Source of the DNA: Pelagibacteraceae bacterium AG-325-J13
GTDB taxonomy: Bacteria; Pseudomonadota; Alphaproteobacteria; Pelagibacterales; Pelagibacteraceae
Direction of reading: 5' to 3'
NCBI GenBank assembly: GCA_003282835.1
Contig: QBYL01000001.1
Span: 186,001-250,000, forward strand
Length of the DNA: 64,000 nt
Shown here: one piece after another, positions 28,996-38,666 of the stretch
Numbering within the stretch: the first letter of the stretch is position 1
Layout of the letters: the number at the start of each line of letters is the position of its first letter
Program-made: the position numbers and the translations under genes
Notes under the pieces: model-generated
Seen by the model: only the letters and a program-made list of their open reading frames with translations
What the model was told of the DNA's origin: nothing
Databases searched by the model: none

Positions 28996-30488
28996 TGAGT
29001 ATAAATATTGGAGGTGGTGAACTAAAAGAATTGAAACCTAGAATTTTAGTTTTAGGTGTTGGTGGAGCAGGAGGTAATGCTATTAATGCGATGATAGATT
29101 CGGGCATGCAAGGTGTTGAGTTTGTTGCAGTTAATACTGATGCTCAAGATTTAAAGATGAGTAAAGCTCACGCAAAAATTCAAATTGGAATGAATTTAAC
29201 AAAAGGTTTAGGTGCTGGCGCTAAACATAATATTGGTCAAGCTGCAGCAGATGAGTCAATAGGTGAAATAGTAAACTACATGCAAGGAAGCAATATGATT
29301 TTTATAGCTGCAGGTATGGGTGGTGGAACTGGTACTGGCGCATCTCATGTAATTGCTAAAGCAGCGAAAGAATTAAATATTTTGACTGTAGGTGTGACTA
29401 CATTGCCATTCTCTTATGAAGGTCCTAAAAGAATGAGAAGAGCTTTAGAAGGTCTTGAAGCTTTGAAAAAATACTTAGACACAACAATAGTTGTCCCTAA
29501 TCAGAATCTTTTTAAAATAGCAAGTGAGTCAACAACTTTTGAAGAATCTTTTATTCTTTCTAATAACGTTTTGAAACATGGCGTTCAAAGTGTGACAGAT
29601 CTCATGGTAAGACCAGGAATGATTAATTTAGATTTTGCTGATGTAGAGACTGTAATGAGTTCAATGGGCAAAGCAATGATGGGAACAGGAGAAGCAGAAG
29701 GAGAAAACAGAGCTATGGCAGCTACGGAGATGGCATTGAACAATCCTTTAATTGATGAATATTCTCTTAAAGGTGCTAAGGGATTACTTATTAATATTAC
29801 CGGAGGATCTGACCTTACTTTATTTGAAGTTGATCAAACTGTTCAAAAAGTAAGAGATGAGGTAGATACAGATGCAGAATTAATTTTTGGAGCAATTAAA
29901 GATGACAGTATGAACGGGAAAATGCGTGTATCCATAGTAGCTACTGCATTAGATGGACATAAACCAGAAACTAAAACGGTATTAAACATGGTTTCGAGAT
30001 TACATAATAGAAATAATATGCAATCAGATAATTTGTTCTCACACAATCCAAAAATAGAGGGCGGGACTTATAATTCTATTGATGGAGCTACCGCATTGAA
30101 ATTAGATGAGAGTTTTGAAATTAAGGAAGATGAAAAAAACTCATCGATCAGTACAATTGAGCAAAATAATCCAAGTATAGTTAACAATGAAAATTTTAAT
30201 GACCAGACAGATGTTGTTATACCTAGTGGTGTATCGATGGAAAATGCTTCATACATGGAAGAAAGCATTCAGCCAAAAATATCGGATACAGAAGAGACTA
30301 ATTCTAATATCTCCAATAACCTCGATGGGGAATATACACCTAAACTTTTTTCTGAAGATGTAAAGAATCCTGCAGAAAATCATTTGGAAGAAAATGACAA
30401 TACACAAACAGATAAGCTTTTTGATCAAGATCTAAATGAAGAGGAAGATTTTGAAATTCCAGCTTTTCTAAGAAAACAAAAATTTTAA
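28995..30488 (+). CDS. ftsZ: Cell division protein FtsZ
   Basis: Tubulin-like GTPase that forms the division ring. 497 aa. GTP site: 'LGVGGAGGNAINAMI' near residue 20, the tubulin signature 'AGMGGGTGTGASH' near 107, T7 loop 'NLDFADVETVM' near 212. A variable acidic linker of about 150 residues follows and ends in the conserved C-terminal peptide 'FEIPAFLRKQKF' that binds FtsA and other partners. A strong Shine-Dalgarno (AAAGGGGAG) precedes the start. It is second in the operon, between mraZ and rsmH; the usual place is after ftsA. Confidence 0.98.
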   Translation: MSINIGGGELKELKPRILVLGVGGAGGNAINAMIDSGMQGVEFVAVNTDAQDLKMSKAHAKIQIGMNLTKGLGAGAKHNIGQAAADESIGEIVNYMQGSNMIFIAAGMGGGTGTGASHVIAKAAKELNILTVGVTTLPFSYEGPKRMRRALEGLEALKKYLDTTIVVPNQNLFKIASESTTFEESFILSNNVLKHGVQSVTDLMVRPGMINLDFADVETVMSSMGKAMMGTGEAEGENRAMAATEMALNNPLIDEYSLKGAKGLLINITGGSDLTLFEVDQTVQKVRDEVDTDAELIFGAIKDDSMNGKMRVSIVATALDGHKPETKTVLNMVSRLHNRNNMQSDNLFSHNPKIEGGTYNSIDGATALKLDESFEIKEDEKNSSISTIEQNNPSIVNNENFNDQTDVVIPSGVSMENASYMEESIQPKISDTEETNSNISNNLDGEYTPKLFSEDVKNPAENHLEENDNTQTDKLFDQDLNEEEDFEIPAFLRKQKF

Positions 30489-30507
30489 ATGGCTAAATTA
30501 TTTTATT

Positions 30508-31521
30508 ATGACCAATTCATTAGCATCACTGGAGTCTCCTCACTTTCCGGTGATGTTAGATGAGGTAATTTCGATCTGTTCTCCAAAAAATGGAGGCACG
30601 TTTGTAGATTGTACTTTTGGTGGAGGAGGATATTCAAAAACAATATTAAAATACTCAGGCACAAAAGTTATTGCTCTTGATAGAGATAAATTTGTTTTAA
30701 ATATAAGTAAAATTTTAGAAGAAAAATATCCTAGTCGCTTTTCTTTCCATAAAAGAAAATTTAGTGAAGTAGATAGGATAGTTTCAGAAAAAAAAGTTGA
30801 TGCAGTAATTTTTGATTTAGGATTATCTTCTATACAGTTAAATAATTTATCTAGAGGATTTTCATTTCACTCTAAAGAAAACTTGGACATGTCAATGGGC
30901 TTATCAACTCGTTCAGCAGAGTCAGTTGTAAATAATTTTAGTGAAGAAGACTTAAAAAAAATTATTAAGATTTTAGGTGAGGAAAAAGAAGCAGCAAGAA
31001 TAGCCAAAAATATAGTTAAGTTTCGAAATATAGAAAAAATTACAAAAGTTAATCAACTAGTAGAAATTATAAATAGAAGTAAAAAAAAAAATCACAAAAA
31101 AAAAATTAATCCTAGTACACAAACTTTTCAAGCGTTGAGAATTTTTGTAAATACAGAAATTACTGAATTAATCAAAGGCATTACAAATGCAACAAAAATT
31201 TTAAAACCAGGTGGAAAAATTCTTATTATAAGCTTTCATTCAATCGAGGATAAAATAATTAAATTTTTTTTTAAAAATTTTTCTCTCAACAGGTCAAGAC
31301 CTTCTAGGTACATCCCTGAAACTAATGATAAAAATATTTATTTATTTACTGAATATAAAAATAAAATACTAAAGCCTACTAAATTAGAGATTAGTAAAAA
31401 TTTTCCATCAAGATCGGCAAAATTACGATACGCTATAAGAAATAAAAACAACTACATATATCCCTCAGAATTATTAAAAAAATTTAAAAAATATTTAGAT
31501 ATAGAGGAAATACATGCATAG
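30508..31521 (+). CDS. rsmH: 16S rRNA m4C1402 methyltransferase
   Basis: RsmH (MraW) methylates N4 of C1402 in 16S rRNA. 337 aa. 'HFPVMLDEVISIC' near residue 12, SAM motif 'VDCTFGGGGYSKTIL' near 33, 'DAVIFDLGLSSIQLN' near 97, 'FQALRIFVNTEI' near 205 and 'ISFHSIEDKIIK' near 238 are diagnostic. The ATG lies 19 bases after ftsZ and the end overlaps ftsL by 8 bases. Confidence 0.97.
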   Translation: MTNSLASLESPHFPVMLDEVISICSPKNGGTFVDCTFGGGGYSKTILKYSGTKVIALDRDKFVLNISKILEEKYPSRFSFHKRKFSEVDRIVSEKKVDAVIFDLGLSSIQLNNLSRGFSFHSKENLDMSMGLSTRSAESVVNNFSEEDLKKIIKILGEEKEAARIAKNIVKFRNIEKITKVNQLVEIINRSKKKNHKKKINPSTQTFQALRIFVNTEITELIKGITNATKILKPGGKILIISFHSIEDKIIKFFFKNFSLNRSRPSRYIPETNDKNIYLFTEYKNKILKPTKLEISKNFPSRSAKLRYAIRNKNNYIYPSELLKKFKKYLDIEEIHA

Positions 31522-31846
31522 ATTCATTATAATTCTATCAATTTGCATATTCTCTTTTTTTCTTGGGTTAACTTCTGTAATTAAGAATCAAACTAGAATT
31601 ACAGAAAAAAAAATTGAAAAAATCACTCTAAAAATCTTCAATGTTAAAAAAGATCTCCGTGAAACGGAACTTGATTATTATTACCTATCTTCACCAAAAA
31701 ATTTATCAAAAAAAATTACAGAATTAAGCTTAATAGAGTATACACCAATTGAATTTTCGAAAATCTATTTAGATTATAAAGATTTCATTAATTCTAAAAA
31801 TAAATTAACTAATCTAAAAAAAATAAATGAGAAAAAAACAAAGTAA
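31514..31846 (+). CDS. ftsL: FtsL-like division protein
   Basis: A 110-aa bitopic protein: short N-terminus, one membrane segment (IIILSICIFSFFLGLTSVI, residues 5-23) and a periplasmic coiled coil. FtsL joins FtsB and FtsQ to activate FtsWI. Sequence conservation is weak, as usual for FtsL; the call rests on topology and its place between rsmH and ftsI, overlapping both (8 and 20 bases). Confidence 0.75.
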   Translation: MHRFIIILSICIFSFFLGLTSVIKNQTRITEKKIEKITLKIFNVKKDLRETELDYYYLSSPKNLSKKITELSLIEYTPIEFSKIYLDYKDFINSKNKLTNLKKINEKKTK

Positions 31847-33548
31847 GAGAGAAAATATAAATCAAACAAGTTTTTATTTTGAGGATTATTTAGAAACCAA
31901 TCAAAAGAAGAAGGAAGATAAAAATTTTAATATTGTTCAAGATAGAATTTATCTTTTATTCTTTTTATTTTTGTCTTTAATTATTATTTTTTCAATAAAG
32001 ATTACTCTGGTTTCTTTAAAAACACCAAAATTAAGTATTTTAGAAAATAATTCTATTTTTCAAAAATCTTTACGTCGAGATATAGTAGATCGTAATGGCA
32101 TTTTAGTATCTAGAAATATAAAATCTTTTCACGCAGCAGTAAATCCCAAATTGATAAAAGATAAAGAAAACTTTTTAATTAAAATTAGAATAAATTTTCC
32201 AGATTTACTGATAGATAAGATTGAAAAAAAACTTAATGAGGGCAAGTATTTTTATATTAAAAAAAGACTCGACCAAAGTGATAAAGAAAAACTTTGGTCC
32301 TTAGGTGAAAAGGGATTAATTTTTGAACCTTTCCAATCTAGAATTTATACTCATGCAAATTTATACAGTCATATTTTAGGTCAAGTAGATTATGATAACT
32401 ATGGTGTTTCTGGGGTAGAAAAATATTTTGATAAAGAGTTAAAAAATTTACAAATAATGGACACGCCCCTTAAACTAACTTTAGATACAAATATTCAACA
32501 TATTATAGATGAAGAATTAAATGGAGCGCTGAAAACTTTTAAATCTACAGGGGCTGCTGCATTACTTATGAATATTCATAATGGTGAGATTTTATCTCTT
32601 TCATCGCTACCTAATTATAATATTAATATTAGAGAAAATATTATAGATAAAAAATTTACTAATAAAATCACTAAGGGAGTTTACGAGTTAGGATCTATAT
32701 TTAAAACTTTTACAATAGCGCTAGCGCTTGAAAAAAAACTTGTCACACCTAAAACGGTTATTACAGATATTCCTAGAAAAATAAAATGCTCAGTTCATCA
32801 AATTTCAGATGTAAAAGAATTTCCAAAAAATTTGTCTGTTGAAGATATTCTTATAAGATCTTCTAATATTGGTACATTAATGTTGGCACAAAAAATTGGA
32901 GAAAATGACTATAAGGAATTTATAAAAAAAACAAATCTATTAAATGCACCCAATTTACAAATTGAGGAAATCGGTAAACCTTTAAATTTTACTTGGAATA
33001 AATGCAAGTTAGAAACAATTTCATTTGGGCATGGTATAGCAGTCACACCTCTCCAAGCCGCATCAACTTACGCAGCTATTTCAAATGGAGGTTATTTAAT
33101 TCAACCCACTTTAATTGCTAATGAGGGCGAACAGAAAAAAATCAAAATCATTTCTGAGAGTACTAGCAAACAAATTAATAAAATTTTAAGAAAAGTAGTT
33201 ACAGACAAAGAGGGTACTGCAAGCTTAGCAGATATTTATGGTTATGATGTAGGAGGTAAGACAGGCACTTCACAAATGTATAATGACCATAATCAAAACC
33301 TGAATACATTTATTTCAATTTTTCCCTCAAAAAAACCAAAATATGTACTACTCGTTATGTTAGAAAATCCAAAGGTAGCAAGCAATTTAATTTATAATTA
33401 TAGAGGTATGAGGATTAAAGGAACTAGAAATGAAGCTGGGTGGAACTCTGTTTATATATCCGGCAAAATTATAAAAAAAATTGGACCTATTTTAGCCATA
33501 AAAAACGACGAATTTTATAACAAAAATGTTGTTAAAAAATTTAATTAA
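31827..33548 (+). CDS. ftsI: Septal peptidoglycan transpeptidase FtsI (PBP3)
   Basis: Class B penicillin-binding protein that crosslinks septal peptidoglycan with FtsW. 573 aa. One membrane segment near residues 46-66, a pedestal domain ('RRDIVDRNGILVSRN' near 88), and a transpeptidase domain. The domain has SxxK in 'GSIFKTFTIA' near 289, SxN in 'RSSNIGTLM' and KTG in 'VGGKTGTSQMY' near 477. It overlaps ftsL at the start and murEF at the end (23 bases). Confidence 0.95.
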   Translation: MRKKQSKRENINQTSFYFEDYLETNQKKKEDKNFNIVQDRIYLLFFLFLSLIIIFSIKITLVSLKTPKLSILENNSIFQKSLRRDIVDRNGILVSRNIKSFHAAVNPKLIKDKENFLIKIRINFPDLLIDKIEKKLNEGKYFYIKKRLDQSDKEKLWSLGEKGLIFEPFQSRIYTHANLYSHILGQVDYDNYGVSGVEKYFDKELKNLQIMDTPLKLTLDTNIQHIIDEELNGALKTFKSTGAAALLMNIHNGEILSLSSLPNYNINIRENIIDKKFTNKITKGVYELGSIFKTFTIALALEKKLVTPKTVITDIPRKIKCSVHQISDVKEFPKNLSVEDILIRSSNIGTLMLAQKIGENDYKEFIKKTNLLNAPNLQIEEIGKPLNFTWNKCKLETISFGHGIAVTPLQAASTYAAISNGGYLIQPTLIANEGEQKKIKIISESTSKQINKILRKVVTDKEGTASLADIYGYDVGGKTGTSQMYNDHNQNLNTFISIFPSKKPKYVLLVMLENPKVASNLIYNYRGMRIKGTRNEAGWNSVYISGKIIKKIGPILAIKNDEFYNKNVVKKFN

Positions 33549-36288
33549 AAAAATTCCAAATAATTTTAAAAATTTAGATGTTCGGGGAGCAGCACTAAAT
33601 AGCAAAGAAGTTAAAAAAGGATTTATTTTTTTTGCATTAAAAGGCAGCAAACTCAACGGTGAACATTATATACAAGATGCGATTAATCATGGAGCAATTG
33701 TTATTGTTTGTTCTAAAGCATGTAAATTCAAAAGTGATAAAATACTTATAATAAAAACGAGTAATGTACGAGAGTATTTGTCAAATTTTTTGAAAAAATT
33801 TTATAAATTTAAGCCAAAAAATATTATTGCAGTTACAGGCACTAACGGAAAAACATCTGTTGCAGAATTTTTTTATCAAATATTAAATTTAAATAATATT
33901 TCAGTTGCAACTATTGGTACATTCGGCATCAAAACTAGAAAAAAAAATTACAAAACTAATTTAACTTCTCCAGATATTGTAACCTTGCATAGAAATCTTG
34001 AAAAATTGAAAAAGGATAAAATTGATAATGTCATAATAGAGGCATCGAGTCATGGCTTAGATCAAAAAAGACTAGATGGTTTAAAAATTAAGATTGGTAT
34101 ATTTACAAACTTTAGCCAAGATCATCTAGATTATCATAAGACCATGAAAGATTATTTAAATGCTAAGCTCTCTCTCTTTAATCGAATTTTACCATCTGGA
34201 AGTTGTGTAATTACTGATAAGTCCTTGAAGGTTTATCAAAGATTGAAAAAAATTTGTAAAAATAAAAAACTAAAACTATTTAATATTAAAACGGATAAGA
34301 TTGATCTTATTAATACAAATTCCAAAATAATTGGAACATTTCAAACAAAAAATTTAGCTATGGCTTTATCTGCGATAAAGATATGTAACCTAAAAATTTC
34401 TAGCCCATTAAAATTAATGAAAAAAATAAAAAATGTTAATGGCAGATTAGAACTAGTAAAAACATTTTCAAACAATACAAAAGTATTTGTTGATTACGCG
34501 CATACACCTGATGCACTTAATGAAGTTTTGAAATCATTAAAAAAAAAATTTAATCAGAATATTATACTAGTATTTGGATGCGGGGGTGATAGAGATTTTA
34601 AAAAAAGACCACTTATGGCTAAAATTGCTAAAAAATTTTGTAAAGAAGTTTACGTAACAGATGACAACCCACGTTATGAAAATCCACAAAAAATTAGACT
34701 TCAAATTATAAAAAATTTAAGGGGAGTCAATTTTCATAATATTGGGAACAGATCAAAAGCAATTAAACAAGCGATTTTAAAATCAAGACCAAATGATATA
34801 ATTTTAGTAGCTGGAAAAGGGCATGAGAATACCCAAGATTACGGAAATAAAACTTATCTTATTTCAGATAAGAAGATAATTAAAAATATAAGATTTTATA
34901 AAAAGAGATTAAATTACAAGCAATTAAACTATAAGGTTAATTCTGAAATTTTGAATGAAATAACAAAAAACAAAAAAAATTATAAATTTGATGGATTAGC
35001 TATCGACTCCAGAGATATCAAAAAAGGAAATATTTTTTTAGCACATAAAGGTAAAAATAATGATGGAAATGATTTTATTTTTAAAGCAATCAAAAAAGGA
35101 GCAAGTTACGTTATCACAACAAAAAACAACAAAAAATTAAGTAAACAAATTATAAAAGTTGATAATCCAATAAGTTTTTTAAATAAATTCGCTAGTTTTA
35201 AAAGAGAAAAAAGTAAAGCTAAAATCCTAGCAATTACTGGAAGTGCCGGCAAAACATCTCTAAAAAATATGTTGAAAGATTTATTAAAAGAGCATGATTA
35301 TACTCATGCATCACCAAAATCCTTTAATAATCATTATGGAGTACCTTTAAGTGTAGCAAATCTTAATATGAGACATAAATTCGGAATATTTGAAGTAGGA
35401 ATGAGTAAGGCCGGTGAAATTGATAATTTATCTAAAATGATCAAACCTGATTTGGCAATCATTACAAATATTGCTGAAGCTCACATAGAAAATTTTAGAA
35501 GTGTAAAAGAAATTGCTAAAGCTAAAGGTGAAATAATTGATAATTTACAAAAAAATGGAACTATTATTTTAAATCGCGATAGTCAATACTTTGGGTATCT
35601 AAGTCATAAAGCTAAACAAAAAAAAATTAAGATTGTTACTTTCGGCAAGTCTAAGAATTCAGACATTAGACTAATTAAAATTAATTACAAAGATGAAAAA
35701 AAGAAATTAATTATATTGATAGAAGGCAAAGTCTTTAATTTAGAAGTAAATTTTATTAATGAATACAATATTCTTGCATCATTAGCTGTATTAAACGAAC
35801 TTAAGCTGGATTTACAAAACTTTAAAAAAGTATTTGAAAATTTTGAACCAACTGAAGGCAGAGGTAAGATTCATAGTATTAAAAGATATAATAAAAGATT
35901 TAAACTAATCGATGAAAGTTATAATGCTAATCCGTTATCAGTTAAAATTGCGATCAATAATTTTACAAAATTAAAAAAGAATAATTCAAAAAAGTATTTA
36001 CTATTAGGCGATATGCTTGAATTGGGTAAAAAATCTAAAATTTATCATAATGACATTTCAAAACTTATTAACAGATCTGACATTGATAAAGTTTTTATAA
36101 CAGGTTCTAAGACATTTTTTACCTATAAAAATCTTAAAAAAGATAAACAAGGAAATATTTTTCAGTATAATCAAGATGTAGATTTGATCTTAAAAAATAT
36201 AATCAGTAATAATGACTATTTAATGATAAAAGGATCTAATGCAACCGGCTTGAACCATATTAGTAATGCCATGATAAAAGGAATTTAA
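33526..36288 (+). CDS. murEF: Fused MurE-MurF ligase (UDP-MurNAc-tripeptide and -pentapeptide synthetase)
   Basis: One 920-aa reading frame with two complete Mur ligases. Residues 1-~455 are MurE: ATP motif 'AVTGTNGKTSVAEFFYQ' near 102, 'FTNFSQDHLDYHKTM' near 197 and 'DDNPRYENP' near 382, where DNPR marks meso-diaminopimelate as substrate. Residues ~480-920 are MurF: 'FDGLAIDSRDIKKGNIFLA', ATP motif 'AITGSAGKTSLKNML' near 570, 'NNHYGVPL', 'SYNANPLS' and 'LGDMLELG'. The linker near residue 455-480 is short and basic. murE and murF are normally separate adjacent genes; here no stop separates them. It overlaps ftsI by 23 bases and abuts mraY. Confidence 0.95.
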   Translation: MLLKNLIKKIPNNFKNLDVRGAALNSKEVKKGFIFFALKGSKLNGEHYIQDAINHGAIVIVCSKACKFKSDKILIIKTSNVREYLSNFLKKFYKFKPKNIIAVTGTNGKTSVAEFFYQILNLNNISVATIGTFGIKTRKKNYKTNLTSPDIVTLHRNLEKLKKDKIDNVIIEASSHGLDQKRLDGLKIKIGIFTNFSQDHLDYHKTMKDYLNAKLSLFNRILPSGSCVITDKSLKVYQRLKKICKNKKLKLFNIKTDKIDLINTNSKIIGTFQTKNLAMALSAIKICNLKISSPLKLMKKIKNVNGRLELVKTFSNNTKVFVDYAHTPDALNEVLKSLKKKFNQNIILVFGCGGDRDFKKRPLMAKIAKKFCKEVYVTDDNPRYENPQKIRLQIIKNLRGVNFHNIGNRSKAIKQAILKSRPNDIILVAGKGHENTQDYGNKTYLISDKKIIKNIRFYKKRLNYKQLNYKVNSEILNEITKNKKNYKFDGLAIDSRDIKKGNIFLAHKGKNNDGNDFIFKAIKKGASYVITTKNNKKLSKQIIKVDNPISFLNKFASFKREKSKAKILAITGSAGKTSLKNMLKDLLKEHDYTHASPKSFNNHYGVPLSVANLNMRHKFGIFEVGMSKAGEIDNLSKMIKPDLAIITNIAEAHIENFRSVKEIAKAKGEIIDNLQKNGTIILNRDSQYFGYLSHKAKQKKIKIVTFGKSKNSDIRLIKINYKDEKKKLIILIEGKVFNLEVNFINEYNILASLAVLNELKLDLQNFKKVFENFEPTEGRGKIHSIKRYNKRFKLIDESYNANPLSVKIAINNFTKLKKNNSKKYLLLGDMLELGKKSKIYHNDISKLINRSDIDKVFITGSKTFFTYKNLKKDKQGNIFQYNQDVDLILKNIISNNDYLMIKGSNATGLNHISNAMIKGI

Positions 36289-37373
36289 TGCTCTTTAACT
36301 TGCTTACATCTTTAGTCGATCAATACTCTTTTTTAAATGTTTTTAGATATTTAACTTTTAGAACAGGATTATCTGTAATGACATCGTTAATAGTAGTATT
36401 TGTAATCGGTGGTCCTTTAATAAGACTATTCTCAGAAAATATGATTTCTGGGCCGATAAGACAAGATGGACCTATTGATCATATAATAAAAAAAACAGGT
36501 ACGCCGACAATGGGGGGAGTAATAATAATTATTGGTATGCTTTCCAGTACATTATTATGGGCAGACCTTAATAATATTTATATCTGGACACTCATTTTTG
36601 TCTCTTTATCATTAGGAGTCCTAGGTTTTACGGATGATTTATTAAAGATTAAACACAAAAATTCGAGAGGGTTAAATTCAAAATTAAAATTTTTTGGGCA
36701 ATTAATTATTGCATCTTTCTCTTTGTGGATATTAATCCAATTTTCCAACCACGACTATTTATATAATCTATATTTCCCATTTTTTAAAAATTTAATTTGG
36801 CAGATGGGAATTTTCTTTATCCCTTTCGGTTTATTTGTAATTATTGGTTCTTCAAACGCTGTTAATTTAACAGACGGTCTTGATGGACTCGCAACAGTGC
36901 CTGTAATGTTGGTCGCTCTTTCGTTTACATTAATTTCATACATTGTTGGAAATACAATTTTTTCAGATTATCTTCAGTTACAATATATTCCTGATGTTGG
37001 TGAACTTTCAATTTTTTGTGGCTCTATCGTCGGATCGTGTCTAGGATTTTTGTGGTACAACGCTCCTCCAGCAAAGATTTTTATGGGAGACACTGGATCA
37101 TTGTCACTTGGGGGATCATTAGCGGCTGTAGCCATTATTGCAAAACATGAAATCGTTTTAGCAATAATTGGCGGGCTATTCGTGTTAGAAACAGTTTCAG
37201 TAATTATACAGGTAATCTCTTTCAAACTTACAGGAAAAAGAATTTTTAAAATGGCACCTATCCACCACCACTTTGAGCAAAAGGGATGGGCCGAATCAAC
37301 AATTGTTATCCGATTTTGGATAATTGCTATAATTTTAGCTTTAATTGGATTAGCGACATTAAAATTACGTTAA
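36288..37373 (+). CDS. mraY: Phospho-N-acetylmuramoyl-pentapeptide transferase
   Basis: Attaches the UDP-MurNAc-pentapeptide to undecaprenyl phosphate to form lipid I. 361 aa, about ten membrane segments. 'GTPTMGGVIII' near residue 71, 'LGFTDDLLKI' near 112, 'NAVNLTDGLDGLA' near 190, 'FMGDTGSLSLGG' near 263 and the 'MAPIHHHFEQKGW' signature near 322 are all present. Its start shares a base with the murEF stop; murD follows 3 bases later. Confidence 0.98.
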   Translation: MLFNLLTSLVDQYSFLNVFRYLTFRTGLSVMTSLIVVFVIGGPLIRLFSENMISGPIRQDGPIDHIIKKTGTPTMGGVIIIIGMLSSTLLWADLNNIYIWTLIFVSLSLGVLGFTDDLLKIKHKNSRGLNSKLKFFGQLIIASFSLWILIQFSNHDYLYNLYFPFFKNLIWQMGIFFIPFGLFVIIGSSNAVNLTDGLDGLATVPVMLVALSFTLISYIVGNTIFSDYLQLQYIPDVGELSIFCGSIVGSCLGFLWYNAPPAKIFMGDTGSLSLGGSLAAVAIIAKHEIVLAIIGGLFVLETVSVIIQVISFKLTGKRIFKMAPIHHHFEQKGWAESTIVIRFWIIAIILALIGLATLKLR

Positions 37374-37376
37374 TGG

Positions 37377-38666
37377 ATGCCACACACACTTAACTTAAAA
37401 AATTTTTCGTTTTTAATTTATGGATTAGGCGTCTCTGGAAAATCAACTTTAAGCTATTTAAAAAAGAGAAAAGCAAAAAATCTATTTATATGGGACGATG
37501 ATAAATATACTAGAAAAAGATTTAAAATTAAAAATAAAAGACTAAAGAACGAATTTAAAAATGCCCACTACATAGTCTTAAGCCCTGGGGTAAATATTAA
37601 AAATGCTAAATTTAGTAATGAGTTAAAAAAATATAGAAAAAAGATAATTACAGACTTAGACTTACTTTATTTATCTAACAATAAATTTAAATCTATTGTT
37701 ATAACTGGAACCAATGGTAAATCTACGACTTCAAAAATTATTGCACATTTACTCAAAAAAAATAAATTTAAAGTTGAATTGGGTGGAAATATTGGAACCC
37801 CAGTATTAAATCTTAATACAAGACAAGACACATTCTTTATAATTGAGGCATCTTCATTTCAATTATCGTATTCTAAATTTATACACCCTAACTATGCATT
37901 GTTGCTAAATATAACTAATGATCACTTGGATTGGCACGGGTCAAAGCAAAATTATATTAATTCGAAATTTAGAATATTTAACTTACAAAATAAAAATGAT
38001 TATGCTTTGATAAATAATAATTTGGCTAAGATTTATAAAAGAAAAAGATACTTAGGTAAAAGGATCAATTTAAAAATAAAAGATTATTTAAAGATAAAAT
38101 CAAAAATTAATAATGATTATTTAAATTTAAAAATTAATGACGAAAATATGGGTTTTGTTTTAAGTATTTCAAAAATACTAAAGATTAAACAAAAATTATT
38201 TATTAAGTCTTTAAAAAGTTTCAAAGGTTTACCGCACAGATATGAAATTTTTTTAAAAAGAAAAAACGTAACTTTTATCAATGACTCCAAAGCAACGACT
38301 TTAGAAGCAGCAAAATTTGCATTAAATAATAGTAAAAATATTTATTGGATAGTTGGTGGATTACCAAAATATAGAGATAAAATTAGCTTAATTAGAAATA
38401 AAAAAGATATAATGAGATGCTACATTATTGGAAAAAATCTTAATTTTTTTAAAAAACAATTTAAAAATAAAATTAAATTTTCTATTACTAGAACGTTAAG
38501 AGGGTCAATTTTAAAGATATTTAAAGACATCAAATCTTCTAAGGAAAAGAAAGTAACAATTTTACTAAGTCCTGGAGCTGCATCTTTTGATCAATTTAAC
38601 AATTTTGAAAATAGAGGCAATATATTTAAAAAATTATGTAGATTTTATGCTAAAAAATTTATTTAA
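37377..38666 (+). CDS. murD: UDP-N-acetylmuramoylalanine--D-glutamate ligase
   Basis: Adds D-Glu to UDP-MurNAc-L-Ala. 429 aa. N-terminal 'IYGLGVSGKSTLSYL' near residue 13, ATP motif 'ITGTNGKSTTSKIIAHLL' near 109, 'LLNITNDHLDWHGS' near 176, 'RYEIF...NDSKATTLEAAKFAL' near 285-310 and 'LLSPGAASFDQF' near 392. Short and lysine-rich compared with E. coli MurD, but all catalytic blocks are kept. The end overlaps the ftsW start by 20 bases. Confidence 0.96.
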   Translation: MPHTLNLKNFSFLIYGLGVSGKSTLSYLKKRKAKNLFIWDDDKYTRKRFKIKNKRLKNEFKNAHYIVLSPGVNIKNAKFSNELKKYRKKIITDLDLLYLSNNKFKSIVITGTNGKSTTSKIIAHLLKKNKFKVELGGNIGTPVLNLNTRQDTFFIIEASSFQLSYSKFIHPNYALLLNITNDHLDWHGSKQNYINSKFRIFNLQNKNDYALINNNLAKIYKRKRYLGKRINLKIKDYLKIKSKINNDYLNLKINDENMGFVLSISKILKIKQKLFIKSLKSFKGLPHRYEIFLKRKNVTFINDSKATTLEAAKFALNNSKNIYWIVGGLPKYRDKISLIRNKKDIMRCYIIGKNLNFFKKQFKNKIKFSITRTLRGSILKIFKDIKSSKEKKVTILLSPGAASFDQFNNFENRGNIFKKLCRFYAKKFI

